DNA of 64,000 nucleotides from Holophagaceae bacterium (GTDB taxonomy: Bacteria > Acidobacteriota > Holophagae > Holophagales > Holophagaceae). The translations under genes were made by a program, and so were the position numbers. Below, one piece after another: positions 9,302 through 18,516 of this stretch. The stretch lies in contig JADKJH010000005.1 in assembly GCA_016722505.1 (NCBI GenBank), positions 124,001-188,000 on the forward strand. Direction: 5' to 3'. The notes beneath the pieces are model-generated. The model did no database searches. It was given only the letters and a program-made list of their open reading frames with translations, and was not told the origin of the DNA. Position 1 is the first letter of the stretch, and each line of letters opens with the position of its first letter.

Positions 9302-9971
9302 GGTTTACCTTGTCATCCCAGCGGGTGGCCGCGGGGAGCGCATGGGAGGGGGCGTACCCAAGCAGTTCAGGGACTTTGGGGGCAGACCCTTGCTGAAGGC
9401 CACCATCGAAGCCTTCTTGGGGCCAGAAATGCCAACATTGTCGGGGGTGTCCCTCGCGGTTCCCCTCGATCGCATGGAAGAGGCCAAAAGCTGGGCTTTT
9501 GGCATACCGACCTGGGTTGCCGAAGGTGGCCTCTCCCGCCAAGCTTCTGTCCAGGCTGCGCTCTCCCTGCTGCCAGATGAACCGGAAGCCACAGTCCTTA
9601 TCCATGATGCCGTCCGCCCCTTCCCGCCCGCCGGTCCAGTCACCGCTGCCATTCATGCGCTGGAATCATGGGATGGCGCCCTGCTCGGTGAGCCTTCGAC
9701 GGACACATTGAAGCGGGTAGACAGTCAGGGACGGGTCATGGAGACCGTTCCAAGGAAAGCTATTTTCCGTGCCCAGACCCCACAGGTGGCGCTACTAGGA
9801 ACCTGGCGGCGGGCTTTTGCCTGGGCAGAGAAAACGGGATTTGAAGCCACTGACGACGTGTCCCTCCTGGAGGCTCTGGGATGGCGGGTCCTGATGGTGC
9901 CTTCACAAGCCTCCAACCTGAAAATAACAACCCACGAGGATTGGAACTGGGCCACAGAGTGTGGGCGCTGA
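9270..9971 (+). CDS. ispD: 2-C-methyl-D-erythritol 4-phosphate cytidylyltransferase
   Basis: Converts MEP and CTP to CDP-methylerythritol in the non-mevalonate isoprenoid pathway. The glycine-rich nucleotide-binding motif PAGGRGERMGGGVPKQF lies at the N-terminus, VLIHDAVRPF in the middle and TDDVSLLEALG near the C-terminus, all typical of IspD. GTG 9270 is preferred because AAGGA lies a few bases upstream and it leaves a normal-length N-terminus (233 residues). An in-frame ATG at 9222 would add 16 residues not expected in the family. The gene begins inside rlpA (32-bp overlap), so the two are likely cotranscribed. No ispF is adjacent. Confidence 0.92.
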   Translation: MSNPSSRANAKVYLVIPAGGRGERMGGGVPKQFRDFGGRPLLKATIEAFLGPEMPTLSGVSLAVPLDRMEEAKSWAFGIPTWVAEGGLSRQASVQAALSLLPDEPEATVLIHDAVRPFPPAGPVTAAIHALESWDGALLGEPSTDTLKRVDSQGRVMETVPRKAIFRAQTPQVALLGTWRRAFAWAEKTGFEATDDVSLLEALGWRVLMVPSQASNLKITTHEDWNWATECGR

Positions 9972-9984
9972 AGCCACGACATTA

Positions 9985-10057
9985 TGGATATCTTTAATAA
10001 CTAAAATTAATTAAATTAATAATTACAAATTGGCATGATTCAAGCTTACTACTGATC
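9985..10057. promoter_or_regulatory. AT-rich spacer upstream of lpxC
   Basis: A run composed almost only of A and T at about 9985-10028 interrupts otherwise GC-rich coding DNA between ispD and lpxC. It is the most likely place for an lpxC (and perhaps his operon) promoter, possibly with an UP-like element. I cannot assign -35/-10 boxes with confidence. Confidence 0.4.
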
Positions 10058-10993
10058 ATGACGATTTTGAACCGCAACTCTCGCCCTCAGACCCTGGCGG
10101 TGCCAGTGAGCCTGACGGGCAACGGACTGCATGGCAACCAGCCCTGCACTGTTCGCCTGGTGCCTGTGGATCGCGCTACCGGATTGGTCTTTCGCCACTT
10201 ACCTTCCGGTACCAACATTCCAGTGAATGCCAAACACGCAGGAGATTTGACCCTGGCGACCACCCTGGTGAAGGATGGCATCCGCCTTCAAACGGTGGAA
10301 CACCTTCTGTCTGCCCTTGTCGGGCTGGAAGTGGAGCACCTGCTTATTGAACTTGACGCAGAAGAATTGCCAATTCTGGATGGCAGCGCTGAGCCATGGG
10401 TTTCGGCCATCCTCCAGGCTGGAGTCCAGACCCTGGCAGGCCGCCGCCGTTTCATCAAGATCAATCAACCTGTGGAAGTCCAGCTGCGGGATAAATGGAT
10501 TCGGGTCTCCCCTTCAAAGGGTTTGGGCCTTCGAGTCCGGTATTCCATTGATTTCAACCATCCGTCCATCGGCCATCAAAGCCGCGAGATCAGCCTTACA
10601 CCCGACAAATACCGCCGGGAGGTCGGCACGGCCCGCACCTTCTGCCTGGAAGAAGAAATCGACACCATGCGCGCTCGAGGCTTGGCTTTGGGCGGCAGTC
10701 TAGACAATGCTTTGGTCTTTGGAGCAGACGGCCCGCTGAACGATGTGCTGCGTTTCGAGGACGAAGCCGTGCGCCACAAGATGCTCGACCTCATCGGCGA
10801 TCTGGCTTTGCTAGGCGCGCCATTGGCAGGCCTCGTGGAAGCCCATGCGGCGGGACATGCCCTGCATGTGGCTCTTGCCAAGGCGATTCTGGATCAGCCA
10901 CAAGCTTGGACCTGGGAAGAAATGTCCGATGCCGATGATTCCCGGAAGCGGCCACAGCCACGATTCTCGCCGGTGTTCGCAGGTATCGCTTAA
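10058..10993 (+). CDS. lpxC: UDP-3-O-acyl-N-acetylglucosamine deacetylase
   Basis: Zinc amidase for the committed step of lipid A synthesis, evidence for a lipopolysaccharide-bearing outer membrane. 311 residues, full length. Zinc ligands are visible: H82 in TVEHLLSAL, then H240 and D244 in RHKMLDLIGDLALLG. The catalytic His is H267 in AAGHALH. The opening (SLTGNGLHGNQPC) matches the family's first strand. The start is ATG 10058 after an AT-rich spacer. hisD begins 41 bp downstream, so the histidine genes may share its transcript. Confidence 0.95.
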   Translation: MTILNRNSRPQTLAVPVSLTGNGLHGNQPCTVRLVPVDRATGLVFRHLPSGTNIPVNAKHAGDLTLATTLVKDGIRLQTVEHLLSALVGLEVEHLLIELDAEELPILDGSAEPWVSAILQAGVQTLAGRRRFIKINQPVEVQLRDKWIRVSPSKGLGLRVRYSIDFNHPSIGHQSREISLTPDKYRREVGTARTFCLEEEIDTMRARGLALGGSLDNALVFGADGPLNDVLRFEDEAVRHKMLDLIGDLALLGAPLAGLVEAHAAGHALHVALAKAILDQPQAWTWEEMSDADDSRKRPQPRFSPVFAGIA

Positions 10994-11034
10994 TTCCTCT
11001 TGCTGCAAGCCCGGCCGCCTGCGACGATTCATTT

Positions 11035-12384
11035 TTGGCCCACGAGGTACACAGGTGTTACTTCATCTCCTCCATCCGACTGACTGACCAGGCCGAGCAG
11101 CTTGGCGAAATTTCTGGGCTGGTGGCAAGACTGAGCAGGGATGCAGAGGTTGAGCGGGATACCCAGGAGCGGGTTTCCAGGATTCTGGCGGATGTGCGCC
11201 TGGAAGGCCTGGATGCAGTTCTCAGATACACCGAAATCTTTGATGGCCTGAGCCTGGATTCCTCCAGGCTGCGGGTGCCAGCAGAAGACTTGGCCAAATC
11301 CCTGGCGGACCTCCGAGCGTCGGACCCGGACCTCATCCTTGCGTTGGAATCCCTTATCGCCAACGTGCGCCGGTTTGCTCAAGGGCAACGCAACTGTGTC
11401 TCTGATCTGAATCTGAACCTGCCTGGCGGCGGCACTGTCGGAGAGCGCTGGGTGGCACTTTCGCGGGTAGGGCTCTACATTCCTGGCGGCCGGGCTTTTT
11501 ATCCCTCCACGCTGGCCATGACCGTGATCCCAGCCCAGGTCGCAGGCGTCCGCCGCATCGTGGCGGTGACGCCGCCGAAAGGTGAAGGGCCGGATCCCCT
11601 CGTGCTCGCCACGGCCGCCCTACTGGGATTGGAAGAGATCTACACCCTGGGCGGTGCCCAGGCCATCGCCTGGCTTGCTTTCGGGGAACCGGCGGTGGAT
11701 CTCATCGCAGGCCCCGGCAATCGCTTCGTGGCTGAAGCCAAGCGCCAGCTCCAGGGCCGCTGTGGCATTGATTCCGTGGCGGGCCCCACCGAGTTGCTCA
11801 TCATTGCCGATGGTTGCGCGGATGCCGCGATCCTGGCCGAAGATATGCTGGCCCAAGCCGAACATGATCCGGACGCAGCTGCGGTGCTGATTTCCGAGGA
11901 CCAAGCCCTACTCGATCAGGTGGCGTTGGAACTGGAAGGCCGAGTAGCCGCCTCGCCCCGCCGCACCATTCTGGAACAAAGCCTTCCCGCCCACGGCCTG
12001 CTCATCTGCGCCAGCCGGAAGCAGGCCATCGCCTTTGCCCAGGAATGGGCGCCAGAACACCTGGAACTGGCGGTCGGCGACCCCGAAGCCTGGGCGCCCT
12101 TTCTCACCACCGCCGGGGCCCTGTTCCTGGGTCCCAGCAGTGGTGAAGCGTTCGGCGATTATGGCGCTGGCCCCAACCATGTGCTGCCCACCAGCCGCAC
12201 AGCCCGCTATTCAAGCCCCCTGGGCGTCGCGACCTTTCTGAAACGCCAGAGCCTGATCCAGCTGAATCCGGCGGACGCGGCCTCCATGGCTCCGTGGGTC
12301 CAGCGCCTGGCCCAAGCCGAAGGGCTTTACCATCACGCCATGAGCGCAGAGCATCGAGTGGAACGTCGGCATCGAGGCCGTTGA
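11035..12384 (+). CDS. hisD: Histidinol dehydrogenase
   Basis: Zinc- and NAD-dependent enzyme oxidising histidinol to histidine in the last two steps of histidine synthesis. Family motifs are RVGLYIPGG, IAGPGNRFVAEAKRQL, DSVAGPTELLI, AEDMLAQAEHDPDAA and GAGPNHVLPTSRTAR, with the conserved QAEHD histidine present. The only usable initiation codon in frame is TTG 11035, without a good ribosome site, so the true N-terminus is uncertain by some residues. First gene of a nine-gene operon. Confidence 0.93.
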   Translation: MAHEVHRCYFISSIRLTDQAEQLGEISGLVARLSRDAEVERDTQERVSRILADVRLEGLDAVLRYTEIFDGLSLDSSRLRVPAEDLAKSLADLRASDPDLILALESLIANVRRFAQGQRNCVSDLNLNLPGGGTVGERWVALSRVGLYIPGGRAFYPSTLAMTVIPAQVAGVRRIVAVTPPKGEGPDPLVLATAALLGLEEIYTLGGAQAIAWLAFGEPAVDLIAGPGNRFVAEAKRQLQGRCGIDSVAGPTELLIIADGCADAAILAEDMLAQAEHDPDAAAVLISEDQALLDQVALELEGRVAASPRRTILEQSLPAHGLLICASRKQAIAFAQEWAPEHLELAVGDPEAWAPFLTTAGALFLGPSSGEAFGDYGAGPNHVLPTSRTARYSSPLGVATFLKRQSLIQLNPADAASMAPWVQRLAQAEGLYHHAMSAEHRVERRHRGR

Positions 12385-12445
12385 GGATTCTCGAGCTCCA
12401 AGGACTTTTCACTCGTCTTAGCCACCTTCGCTCATGGATTCCGAA

Positions 12446-14193
12446 ATGTCTTTCTTCGACCCGATCTTGAAACAACACCTGTTTACGCGCGGCCCGAAGA
12501 GCCTGTTGGCCTGGTGCGCCTGCACATGAACGAAGCCGCTGCGGACTGGCCCAAAGCGGCCAAAGAAGCCCTGATGGCGAGGCTTCGAGGTATGCCTTTC
12601 CAGCAATACCCTGAACGCCAAGCAGAGCTCACCGAACGGTTAAGGCTGCGCCTGGGCGCACCCAAGGACGGCCTGCTGCTGGGACCATCGAGCGGAAACC
12701 TGCTGGATCACTTGGCGCTCGCGGGTCTCCGCCCCGGCGACAGCGTAGCCATTCCATCGCCGGGCTTCAGCCTTTATCCCATGCTGGTGCGACGCCACCA
12801 GGGCGTGGTGCGCCCTTTGGAAGTGGGCACTGGATTTCCGCTGGAACCTTGGTTCAAGGCCCTGGACTGCCGGCAGCTCTGGATCACGCTGCCCAATAAT
12901 CCAACCGGCGCCTGGCTTTCGCCTGATGATCTGGAACCCCTGTTGCAGGCCGCTGCCGCCTACCCCGATCCGCCACTTGTGGTGCTGGATGAGGCCTATG
13001 CCGAATTCGCTCCGCAGACACACAGGCTGGCCGTGGACCGCTACCCGAACCTGCTGCTGCTGCGCACTTTCAGCAAGGCCTTGGCCTCTGCGAGCTGGCG
13101 GCTGGGTTACCTGCTAGGAGATCCAGCGTTGATCCGCAAGTTGGCCGCGCTGCAATTGCCCTATTCGATCCCAGCGGCCAGCCTGGAAGCGCTTGATGTG
13201 GCCTTGGATTTCGCATCCGAATTTGAAGCGCAGATCCGCTCCACCATGGCTCTACGGGATCGTTTAAGGACTTCGCTGCCACACCAGGAAGTGGCTCCAA
13301 GCGCTGCCAATTTCCTGCACATCGCTCCGGACCCCGCACCGGCCTTGCAAAGCGCCGGATTACTCGCAAGGACCCTACCCGGAACGGGAGCCGCACGGGT
13401 GGGGATCGGAACAGAAGATGTTGTCCAGCGCACCGCCATGGCCATGAATGCGACCCTCGGCAAAGCCATCTTGCACCCCCGCCGGAAGTTGCTCGTGTTG
13501 GATGTGGATGGCGTCCTCATCGAGGCCGACCGCAGTTTCATGGAAGCTGTGAGCCGCGCGTTGGCCGAACTTGTACCCGATCTCGAGTGGACGGATGAGC
13601 ATTTCCGCGCCTTCAAGCGCGTGGGGGGATTCAACAACGACTTCCGTCTCTGCTCCGCCGCCTGGGTGTTGGCGGAACACAGGGCCCTTGACCGCCTTTG
13701 GACGGCCTGCGGCATAGGATTCCCCGATCTGGAAGCTGAGATCCAGCAACGCGAAGCACCAGCCCAGGCCGTGGTCCAGAAGCACTACGCCGAGACTTCC
13801 AAACTTGAACGGCCGCTGATCGAATTGCAGGCCCTTCAATCTCTTGGATGCGATCTCGCCATCCTCACTGGCCGTCCTCCCGAGGAGCTGACCATGGCTT
13901 TCGATGTCCTTGGATGGCGGCTTCCCGCCATCGCGGATGCCGCCCCACACCTCCGGAAACCCTCACCCTGCGGCCTTCTGCAGCTGGCCGACGCCTTCCG
14001 CGCCGAATCCATCACCTTCGTTGGAGACACCCGTGATGATGCGGCCTGCCTCTCGGCGGCCCGGGAAATACGTCCAGATCTCTCCTGGCGCTTTGCCGCG
14101 GTGGGGGCTGATCGCGATCTCATCGGCGGGCCCCAGGACCTATCGGCAGCCACGCTTCTCGATCTTCTTCCCCTGCTCCAGGAGCGACCATGA
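12446..14193 (+). CDS. hisC: Histidinol-phosphate aminotransferase fused to a HAD phosphatase (N-terminus frameshifted)
   Basis: The N-terminal part is HisC, a PLP-dependent class I/II aminotransferase. It shows NNPTG, VVLDEAYAEF and the PLP lysine in RTFSKALASASWRLGY (residue 188 counting from GTG 12514). From about residue 322 a complete HAD hydrolase follows: motif I LVLDVDGVL (Asp 330 and 332), motif II ILTGRP, motif III lysine in RKPSP, and motif IV FVGDTRDDA. The operon encodes every other step but no HisN/HolPase or bifunctional HisB, so this HAD is the likely histidinol-phosphate phosphatase (inference). An uninterrupted frame runs only from GTG 12514. Homologous HisC N-terminal sequence (RPDLETTPVYARPEEPVGL) lies upstream in the same frame but has no start codon. 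ATG 12446 is in another frame, and one missing base near 12450-12456 would join them. Confidence 0.88.
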
Positions 14194-14774
14194 GAGCCAG
14201 CACCCTGCATCGCATCACCACTGAAACAGACATCAATTTGAGCCTCTGCCTTGAAGGCGGCGACACGCGTATATCCACGGGCCTTGGCTACTTCGACCAC
14301 ATGCTGATGCAATTGGCCCGGCATGGGGGATTCGGCCTGGAGATAGAAGCCAGGGGCGATTTGCATGTGGACAGCCACCATCTGGTGGAAGATGTCGGCC
14401 TGTGCCTGGGAGACGCGCTGCGCGAAGCCCTGGGGGACTCCAAGGGCATCACCAGATGGGGCGAAGCCCACGTGCCCATGGACGAAACCCTGGCGCGGGT
14501 GGTGGTGGATCTGAGCGGCCGGCCCTACTGTGTTTTTCAAGCGGACCTCCCCAAGGTCATTTTTGGAGATGGCTTCCAGGTGGAGATGGTGCGGGAGTTT
14601 TTCCACGCCTTCAGTGCCCGGGGCGCCTTCAACCTCCATGCGGCAGTGCTCTATGGCGAAAACACCCATCACAAGGTGGAAGGTCTCTTCAAGGGGCTCG
14701 CCCGCGCCCTGAAACAGGCGGTTCGCATCGAAGGGGACGAACTTCCCACAACCAAAGGAACCCTGACCTTATGA
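14190..14774 (+). CDS. hisB: Imidazoleglycerol-phosphate dehydratase
   Basis: Monofunctional IGPD of 194 residues, dehydrating imidazole glycerol phosphate to imidazole acetol phosphate. Metal-binding histidine motifs are visible: GYFDHMLMQLARHGGF, DSHHLVEDVGLCLG, EFFHAF and HHKVEGLFKGLARAL. It lacks the N-terminal HAD phosphatase domain found in the enterobacterial bifunctional HisB, which fits that activity residing on the HisC fusion next door. Start ATG overlaps the hisC stop (ATGA). Confidence 0.95.
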   Translation: MRASTLHRITTETDINLSLCLEGGDTRISTGLGYFDHMLMQLARHGGFGLEIEARGDLHVDSHHLVEDVGLCLGDALREALGDSKGITRWGEAHVPMDETLARVVVDLSGRPYCVFQADLPKVIFGDGFQVEMVREFFHAFSARGAFNLHAAVLYGENTHHKVEGLFKGLARALKQAVRIEGDELPTTKGTLTL

Positions 14775-15388
14775 TTACGCTCCTGGATTATGGCGCGGGG
14801 AACCTGGCGTCGCTTGAAGGCGCGTTGGAAGCCATGGGCTATGCGTGCCAACGCGCTGAAAATCCTGCGGCCGCCGAGGCGGAAAGCCTCTGGTTGCTGC
14901 CGGGCGACGGCCACTATCACGCTGCTCAACGCAGCTTGTCAGAAAGCGGATGGTGGGCCGCCCTGCAATCCAGAATCCGCAAAGACAAGCCCCTGCTGGG
15001 CATCTGCGTAGGTCTTCAATTGTTGGCTGAAGGCAGCGAGGAAGCCCCCGAAGCACCGGGCCTGGGTGTGTTTCCGGGCTTCGTGCGCCGCCTGGGACCG
15101 GGCGTGAAAGTGCCTCACATGGGGTGGTCCATGACCGGACGGACAGCCTCCCATCCAGCCTTCGAAGAAGACGCCACGGGCTGGCTGTACTTCGTCCACA
15201 GTTACGCATTGGATGTCAGCGGCTGCACCATCTTCTCCGCTCAACATGGCCGACCCTTTACAGCCGTGGCCGCGAAGGGACGGGTCCTAGGCTTCCAGCC
15301 CCACCCCGAAAAATCCGGGGCATTCGGCAGGAGCCTGCTGCACCATTCCCTGCTTTGGTTGGGCGAAACACCGCAGGAGCAGAAATGA
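14771..15388 (+). CDS. hisH: Imidazole glycerol phosphate synthase, glutamine amidotransferase subunit
   Basis: Class I glutaminase partner of HisF, supplying ammonia for imidazole ring closure. 205 residues from ATG 14771, overlapping the hisB stop by four bases. The nucleophilic Cys is in LLGICVGLQLL, and the His and Glu of the triad are in GFQPHPEKSG. The opening ITLLDYGAGNLASL is characteristic of HisH. Confidence 0.95.
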   Translation: MITLLDYGAGNLASLEGALEAMGYACQRAENPAAAEAESLWLLPGDGHYHAAQRSLSESGWWAALQSRIRKDKPLLGICVGLQLLAEGSEEAPEAPGLGVFPGFVRRLGPGVKVPHMGWSMTGRTASHPAFEEDATGWLYFVHSYALDVSGCTIFSAQHGRPFTAVAAKGRVLGFQPHPEKSGAFGRSLLHHSLLWLGETPQEQK

Positions 15389-16101
15389 TCCAGCTCATCC
15401 CATCCCTCGATCTGCTGGGCGGCGGTGTGGTGCGCCTGCTGTACGGCGACTTTGATAAGGTCACCCACTACGAATTGAAGCCAGAAGCCTGGATCGCGAA
15501 GTTGGTGGAAGCTGGGGCCACGCGCATCCATCTGGTGGATCTGGACGGCGCTTTCGGGCTGGCGCTCCAGCAGGACTTCCAACTTTTTCCGAAGCGCTTC
15601 CCGAAGGTGCGCTTCCAACTGGGCGGCGGCCTGCGCAGCCGGACGATCATCCAACAGGCCCTGGACAGTGGATTCGAGGCAGTGGTGGGAACCCTGGCCG
15701 TGGAGAAACCCAGGGAACTGGCAGGCCTGCCCACGGACAGCATTATCGTAGCGTTGGATCTCCGTGGGGATCGCGTGGTCACCAAGGGCTGGCAGGCGAC
15801 CAGTTCCTGCGACTCCACGGATGTATTTGAAAGCCTGCTGACGCTCGGGTTCACCCGCGCGCTGGTGACCGATGTGAGCCGGGATGGATCCATGCAGGGG
15901 CCAGGTCTAGAAGCCACCGCCTGGATCGCGAAAGAAGGCTTTTCAGTGCAGGCCTCCGGTGGTCTGCGCAACCTTGAGGATCTGGCCGCCCTGGAAATGA
16001 TTCCCAGCGTTCAAGGAGCCATCAGCGGCAAAGCCTTGCTCGAAGGCCGCATCGCCTTGGATGATCCTCGGACCCGTGCTGCTCTTTCTGGGGAGCGTTG
16101 A
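15385..16101 (+). CDS. hisA: ProFAR isomerase (HisA)
   Basis: TIM-barrel isomerase converting ProFAR to PRFAR. 238 residues from ATG 15385, preceded by CAGGAG and overlapping hisH by four bases. Catalytic acids lie in IPSLDLLGGGVVRL (strand 1) and VTDVSRDGSMQGPG (strand 5). Phosphate-binding glycines are in GGGLRSR and SGGLRN. The IPSLD in place of the more usual IPAID is a mild variant. Confidence 0.94.
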   Translation: MIQLIPSLDLLGGGVVRLLYGDFDKVTHYELKPEAWIAKLVEAGATRIHLVDLDGAFGLALQQDFQLFPKRFPKVRFQLGGGLRSRTIIQQALDSGFEAVVGTLAVEKPRELAGLPTDSIIVALDLRGDRVVTKGWQATSSCDSTDVFESLLTLGFTRALVTDVSRDGSMQGPGLEATAWIAKEGFSVQASGGLRNLEDLAALEMIPSVQGAISGKALLEGRIALDDPRTRAALSGER

Positions 16102-16871
16102 TGCCCGCCAAGCGCGTCATCCCTTGTCTGGATGTGAAGGATGGCTGCGTGGTGAAGGGCATCCAGTTCAAGCATCTCCGTGGCCTCGGAAGCCCAGTGG
16201 AATTGGCCCGGCGCTATGATGCCGAAGGCGCCGACGAAGTGGTTTTTCTGGACATCAGCGCCAGCGAGGAAGGCCGTTCCACCCAGGAATCCTGGGTGCG
16301 CCAGGTGGCCCGGGAACTTACCATTCCTTTTACGGTGGGTGGCGGTGTGGCGAAACCTGAAGACTTCACGCGGTTGCTACGGAATGGAGCAGACAAGGTG
16401 GCGGTGAACACTGCTGCGGTGCTGAATCCCGAACTGGTGCGAAGGGCCGCGGCCCTGGTGGGATCCCAATGTGTGGTGGCCGCGGTGGATGCGAAACGTG
16501 ACCGGGATTGCGGTTGGCGGGTGTTCATCAAAGGCGGCAAAGAAGCCACGGGCCTCGCTGCCCTGCCATGGCTCCAACGGCTTCAGGAACTCGGCGCTGG
16601 CGAGATCCTGCTCACCTCCATGGACCGCGACGGAACCCTGGAAGGCTTCGACCTGGAGTTGCTTCGCGAGGCCGCCAAGCTGGACATTCCGGTCATCGCC
16701 TCCGGTGGCGCGGGCACGGAAATGCATTTCCTGGAGGCCCTGGAAGCGGGCGCCGACGCGGTCCTTGCCGCCACACTTTTCCACGAAGGCACCCTGCCTA
16801 TCGCTCAACTGAAACAATTCCTGAGCGATCGAGGCCAACTCATGCGACTGGAGGAACCATGCAAGCGATGA
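16101..16871 (+). CDS. hisF: Imidazole glycerol phosphate synthase, cyclase subunit
   Basis: TIM-barrel cyclase receiving ammonia from HisH. 256 residues. It opens AKRVIPCLDVKDGCVVKGIQF, with catalytic Asp in CLDVKDG and in LTSMDRDGTLEGFD. Phosphate-binding motifs are GGGVAKPEDF and ASGGAGTEMHFLEAL. ATG 16101 shares a base with the hisA stop (TGATG) and has GGGGAG upstream. A TTG at 16098 is a less likely start. Confidence 0.95.
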   Translation: MPAKRVIPCLDVKDGCVVKGIQFKHLRGLGSPVELARRYDAEGADEVVFLDISASEEGRSTQESWVRQVARELTIPFTVGGGVAKPEDFTRLLRNGADKVAVNTAAVLNPELVRRAAALVGSQCVVAAVDAKRDRDCGWRVFIKGGKEATGLAALPWLQRLQELGAGEILLTSMDRDGTLEGFDLELLREAAKLDIPVIASGGAGTEMHFLEALEAGADAVLAATLFHEGTLPIAQLKQFLSDRGQLMRLEEPCKR

Positions 16872-17536
16872 ACCCTCTTGGCTTCAATGTGAACCTGCTC
16901 CATTTTGACGAGACGGGGCTCATCCCCGGAGTCATCCAAGCGCCCTCCGGCGAGGTGCGGATGGTCGGCTACCTCAATCGTGAAGCCCTGGACAGGACCC
17001 TTCATTCGGGTTTCGTGACGTTCTGGAGCCGCTCCCGCCAGACCCTGTGGACCAAGGGGGAAGGGAGCGGCAACCGCTTGAAACTCGTGGGGCTGCGCGC
17101 CGATTGCGACAGTGACTGCCTGCTCATCATCGCCGAGCCCGTGGGGCCCACCTGCCACCGCGGCACGGATAGCTGCTTTGACGATGATGCGGAAGCCGCT
17201 GCACCTCCGGCCACCACCTTGCCGTGGTTGGATCACCTAGAGAAGCTGCTGCAAAGCCGTAAAGCCACGGCATCCCTGGCTGGCAGCTACACCCAGAAGC
17301 TCTTCGCCCAAGGCACTGACCGCATCGCGAAAAAGGTCGCCGAAGAAGCTGGCGAGGTGATCCTGGCCGCAAAAAACCACCAGCACGAGGCATCCAACGA
17401 CAACCGGATGGACCTTGTCGGTGAGGCTGCTGATCTGCTTTTCCACCTGGAGCTGCTGTTGGTGGATCGCGGAGTGAGCCTTCACGACGTGGTGGCGTTG
17501 CTGAAGGCCCGTCACGGCGACCGGGGCGAGAATTGA
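16859..17536 (+). CDS. hisIE: Bifunctional phosphoribosyl-AMP cyclohydrolase / phosphoribosyl-ATP pyrophosphatase
   Basis: Fused HisI and HisE catalysing steps two and three of histidine synthesis. The cyclohydrolase half (about 1-110) has FWSRSRQTLWTKGEGSGN and the metal cysteines in DCDSDCLLI and PTCHRGTDSCF. The pyrophosphatase half (about 125-225) has DRIAKKVAEEAGEVILAAKN and EAADLLFHLELLL. Start ATG 16859 has GGAGGAACC directly upstream and lies 13 bases inside hisF. The gene is fused as in many Gram-negative bacteria. Confidence 0.94.
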   Translation: MQAMNPLGFNVNLLHFDETGLIPGVIQAPSGEVRMVGYLNREALDRTLHSGFVTFWSRSRQTLWTKGEGSGNRLKLVGLRADCDSDCLLIIAEPVGPTCHRGTDSCFDDDAEAAAPPATTLPWLDHLEKLLQSRKATASLAGSYTQKLFAQGTDRIAKKVAEEAGEVILAAKNHQHEASNDNRMDLVGEAADLLFHLELLLVDRGVSLHDVVALLKARHGDRGEN

Positions 17537-18516
17537 TGGCTACGCACACACCGCATTTCCCCGACCTGCTCTTTTCCGGCGCTGCCCGCCTCCGGCGATG
17601 GGAAGGCCTTCTCATGGAGTTGCTCACGAACGCCGGCTACCTGGAACTCAGGTCCTCGCTGGTGATGCGGGAGCCTCATGAGAAGGCCTCTCTGCGTTTT
17701 TTCGACGGCGACCACCTGTTGGCGCTGCGCTGGGACTACACCACGGCCTTGGCGCGAATGCTTTCCAAACGCTTTGCAGAACCACCTCCGCGCGTGAGCT
17801 ACGCGGGTGCGGTCTTCCGCCGGGCCAGCCAGCCCTGGGAGCCCGTGGAGCGCTTTGAGGTCGGTTGCGAGCGGATCCACACCGACCAGGGCAGCCGAGA
17901 CGAGGCCGACGTGGAATTGGCCCGGCTGCTGATGGCCGTGCCCAAGACCCTGGGCCTCCGCGCTGCGATCCTTCAGATCGGCAGTGCCGCGTTGCTCCGT
18001 TCACCCATGGAAGCAGAGGAGCTGCCCAAAGCGACAGCGGATGCGGTCACCCGGGCACTCCTGCGCCGCGCGCCCCACCGCGTGAAAGAAGCCCTGGGCG
18101 ATCACCCCGCCGCGCCGCGTCTGTTGGCCCACATCGAGGCGTTGCTCTCAGAATTCGATGGTGTGGATGGATTGCAGGCCTTGGATCGCAGCCCTTATGC
18201 CGACCTGCTGAAGGATGAGCGTGAGCATCTCGGGAAGACCCTGGAAGCCCTCTCGCCCTTCGTGCCTGAAGGATTACAGCTGAGGCTGGATCTGGCGGAT
18301 GTGCAGGGCCTGGATTTCTACACCGGCCCCACATTGCGGCTATACGCGCCAGGCGCTCAGCAGGAGCTGGCCGCAGGTGGGCGTTACGACGGCCTCTATC
18401 CAGAACTGGGCAAACCCTGGTCTGCCGCGGGCTTTTGTGTGCGGCTTTCCCCCCTCCTGGATATGGCGGAAACGCGGCCGGACCTCTTCGATTCCCTTGG
18501 AGCGCAGGACCTATGA
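17536..18516 (+). CDS. hisZ: ATP phosphoribosyltransferase regulatory subunit
   Basis: HisRS-like catalytically inactive paralog that binds short-form HisG and mediates its feedback control. 326 residues. Class II synthetase-like pieces are seen in RWDYTTALARML, YAGAVFRR and DLADVQGLDFYTGPTLRLYAPG, with LAAGGRYDGLYPELG near the end. Its presence beside the short HisG is the expected pairing. ATG 17536 overlaps the hisIE stop. Confidence 0.9.
   Translation: MATHTPHFPDLLFSGAARLRRWEGLLMELLTNAGYLELRSSLVMREPHEKASLRFFDGDHLLALRWDYTTALARMLSKRFAEPPPRVSYAGAVFRRASQPWEPVERFEVGCERIHTDQGSRDEADVELARLLMAVPKTLGLRAAILQIGSAALLRSPMEAEELPKATADAVTRALLRRAPHRVKEALGDHPAAPRLLAHIEALLSEFDGVDGLQALDRSPYADLLKDEREHLGKTLEALSPFVPEGLQLRLDLADVQGLDFYTGPTLRLYAPGAQQELAAGGRYDGLYPELGKPWSAAGFCVRLSPLLDMAETRPDLFDSLGAQDL

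Noticed and set aside
10020..10050. Sigma-54 promoter before lpxC (TTGGCAT...)
   Set aside because: The second half does not match the TTGC element at the required spacing.
12384..12514. Programmed frameshift to make HisC
   Set aside because: Two other genes in the window show the same kind of single-base loss in a homopolymer, so an error is simpler.
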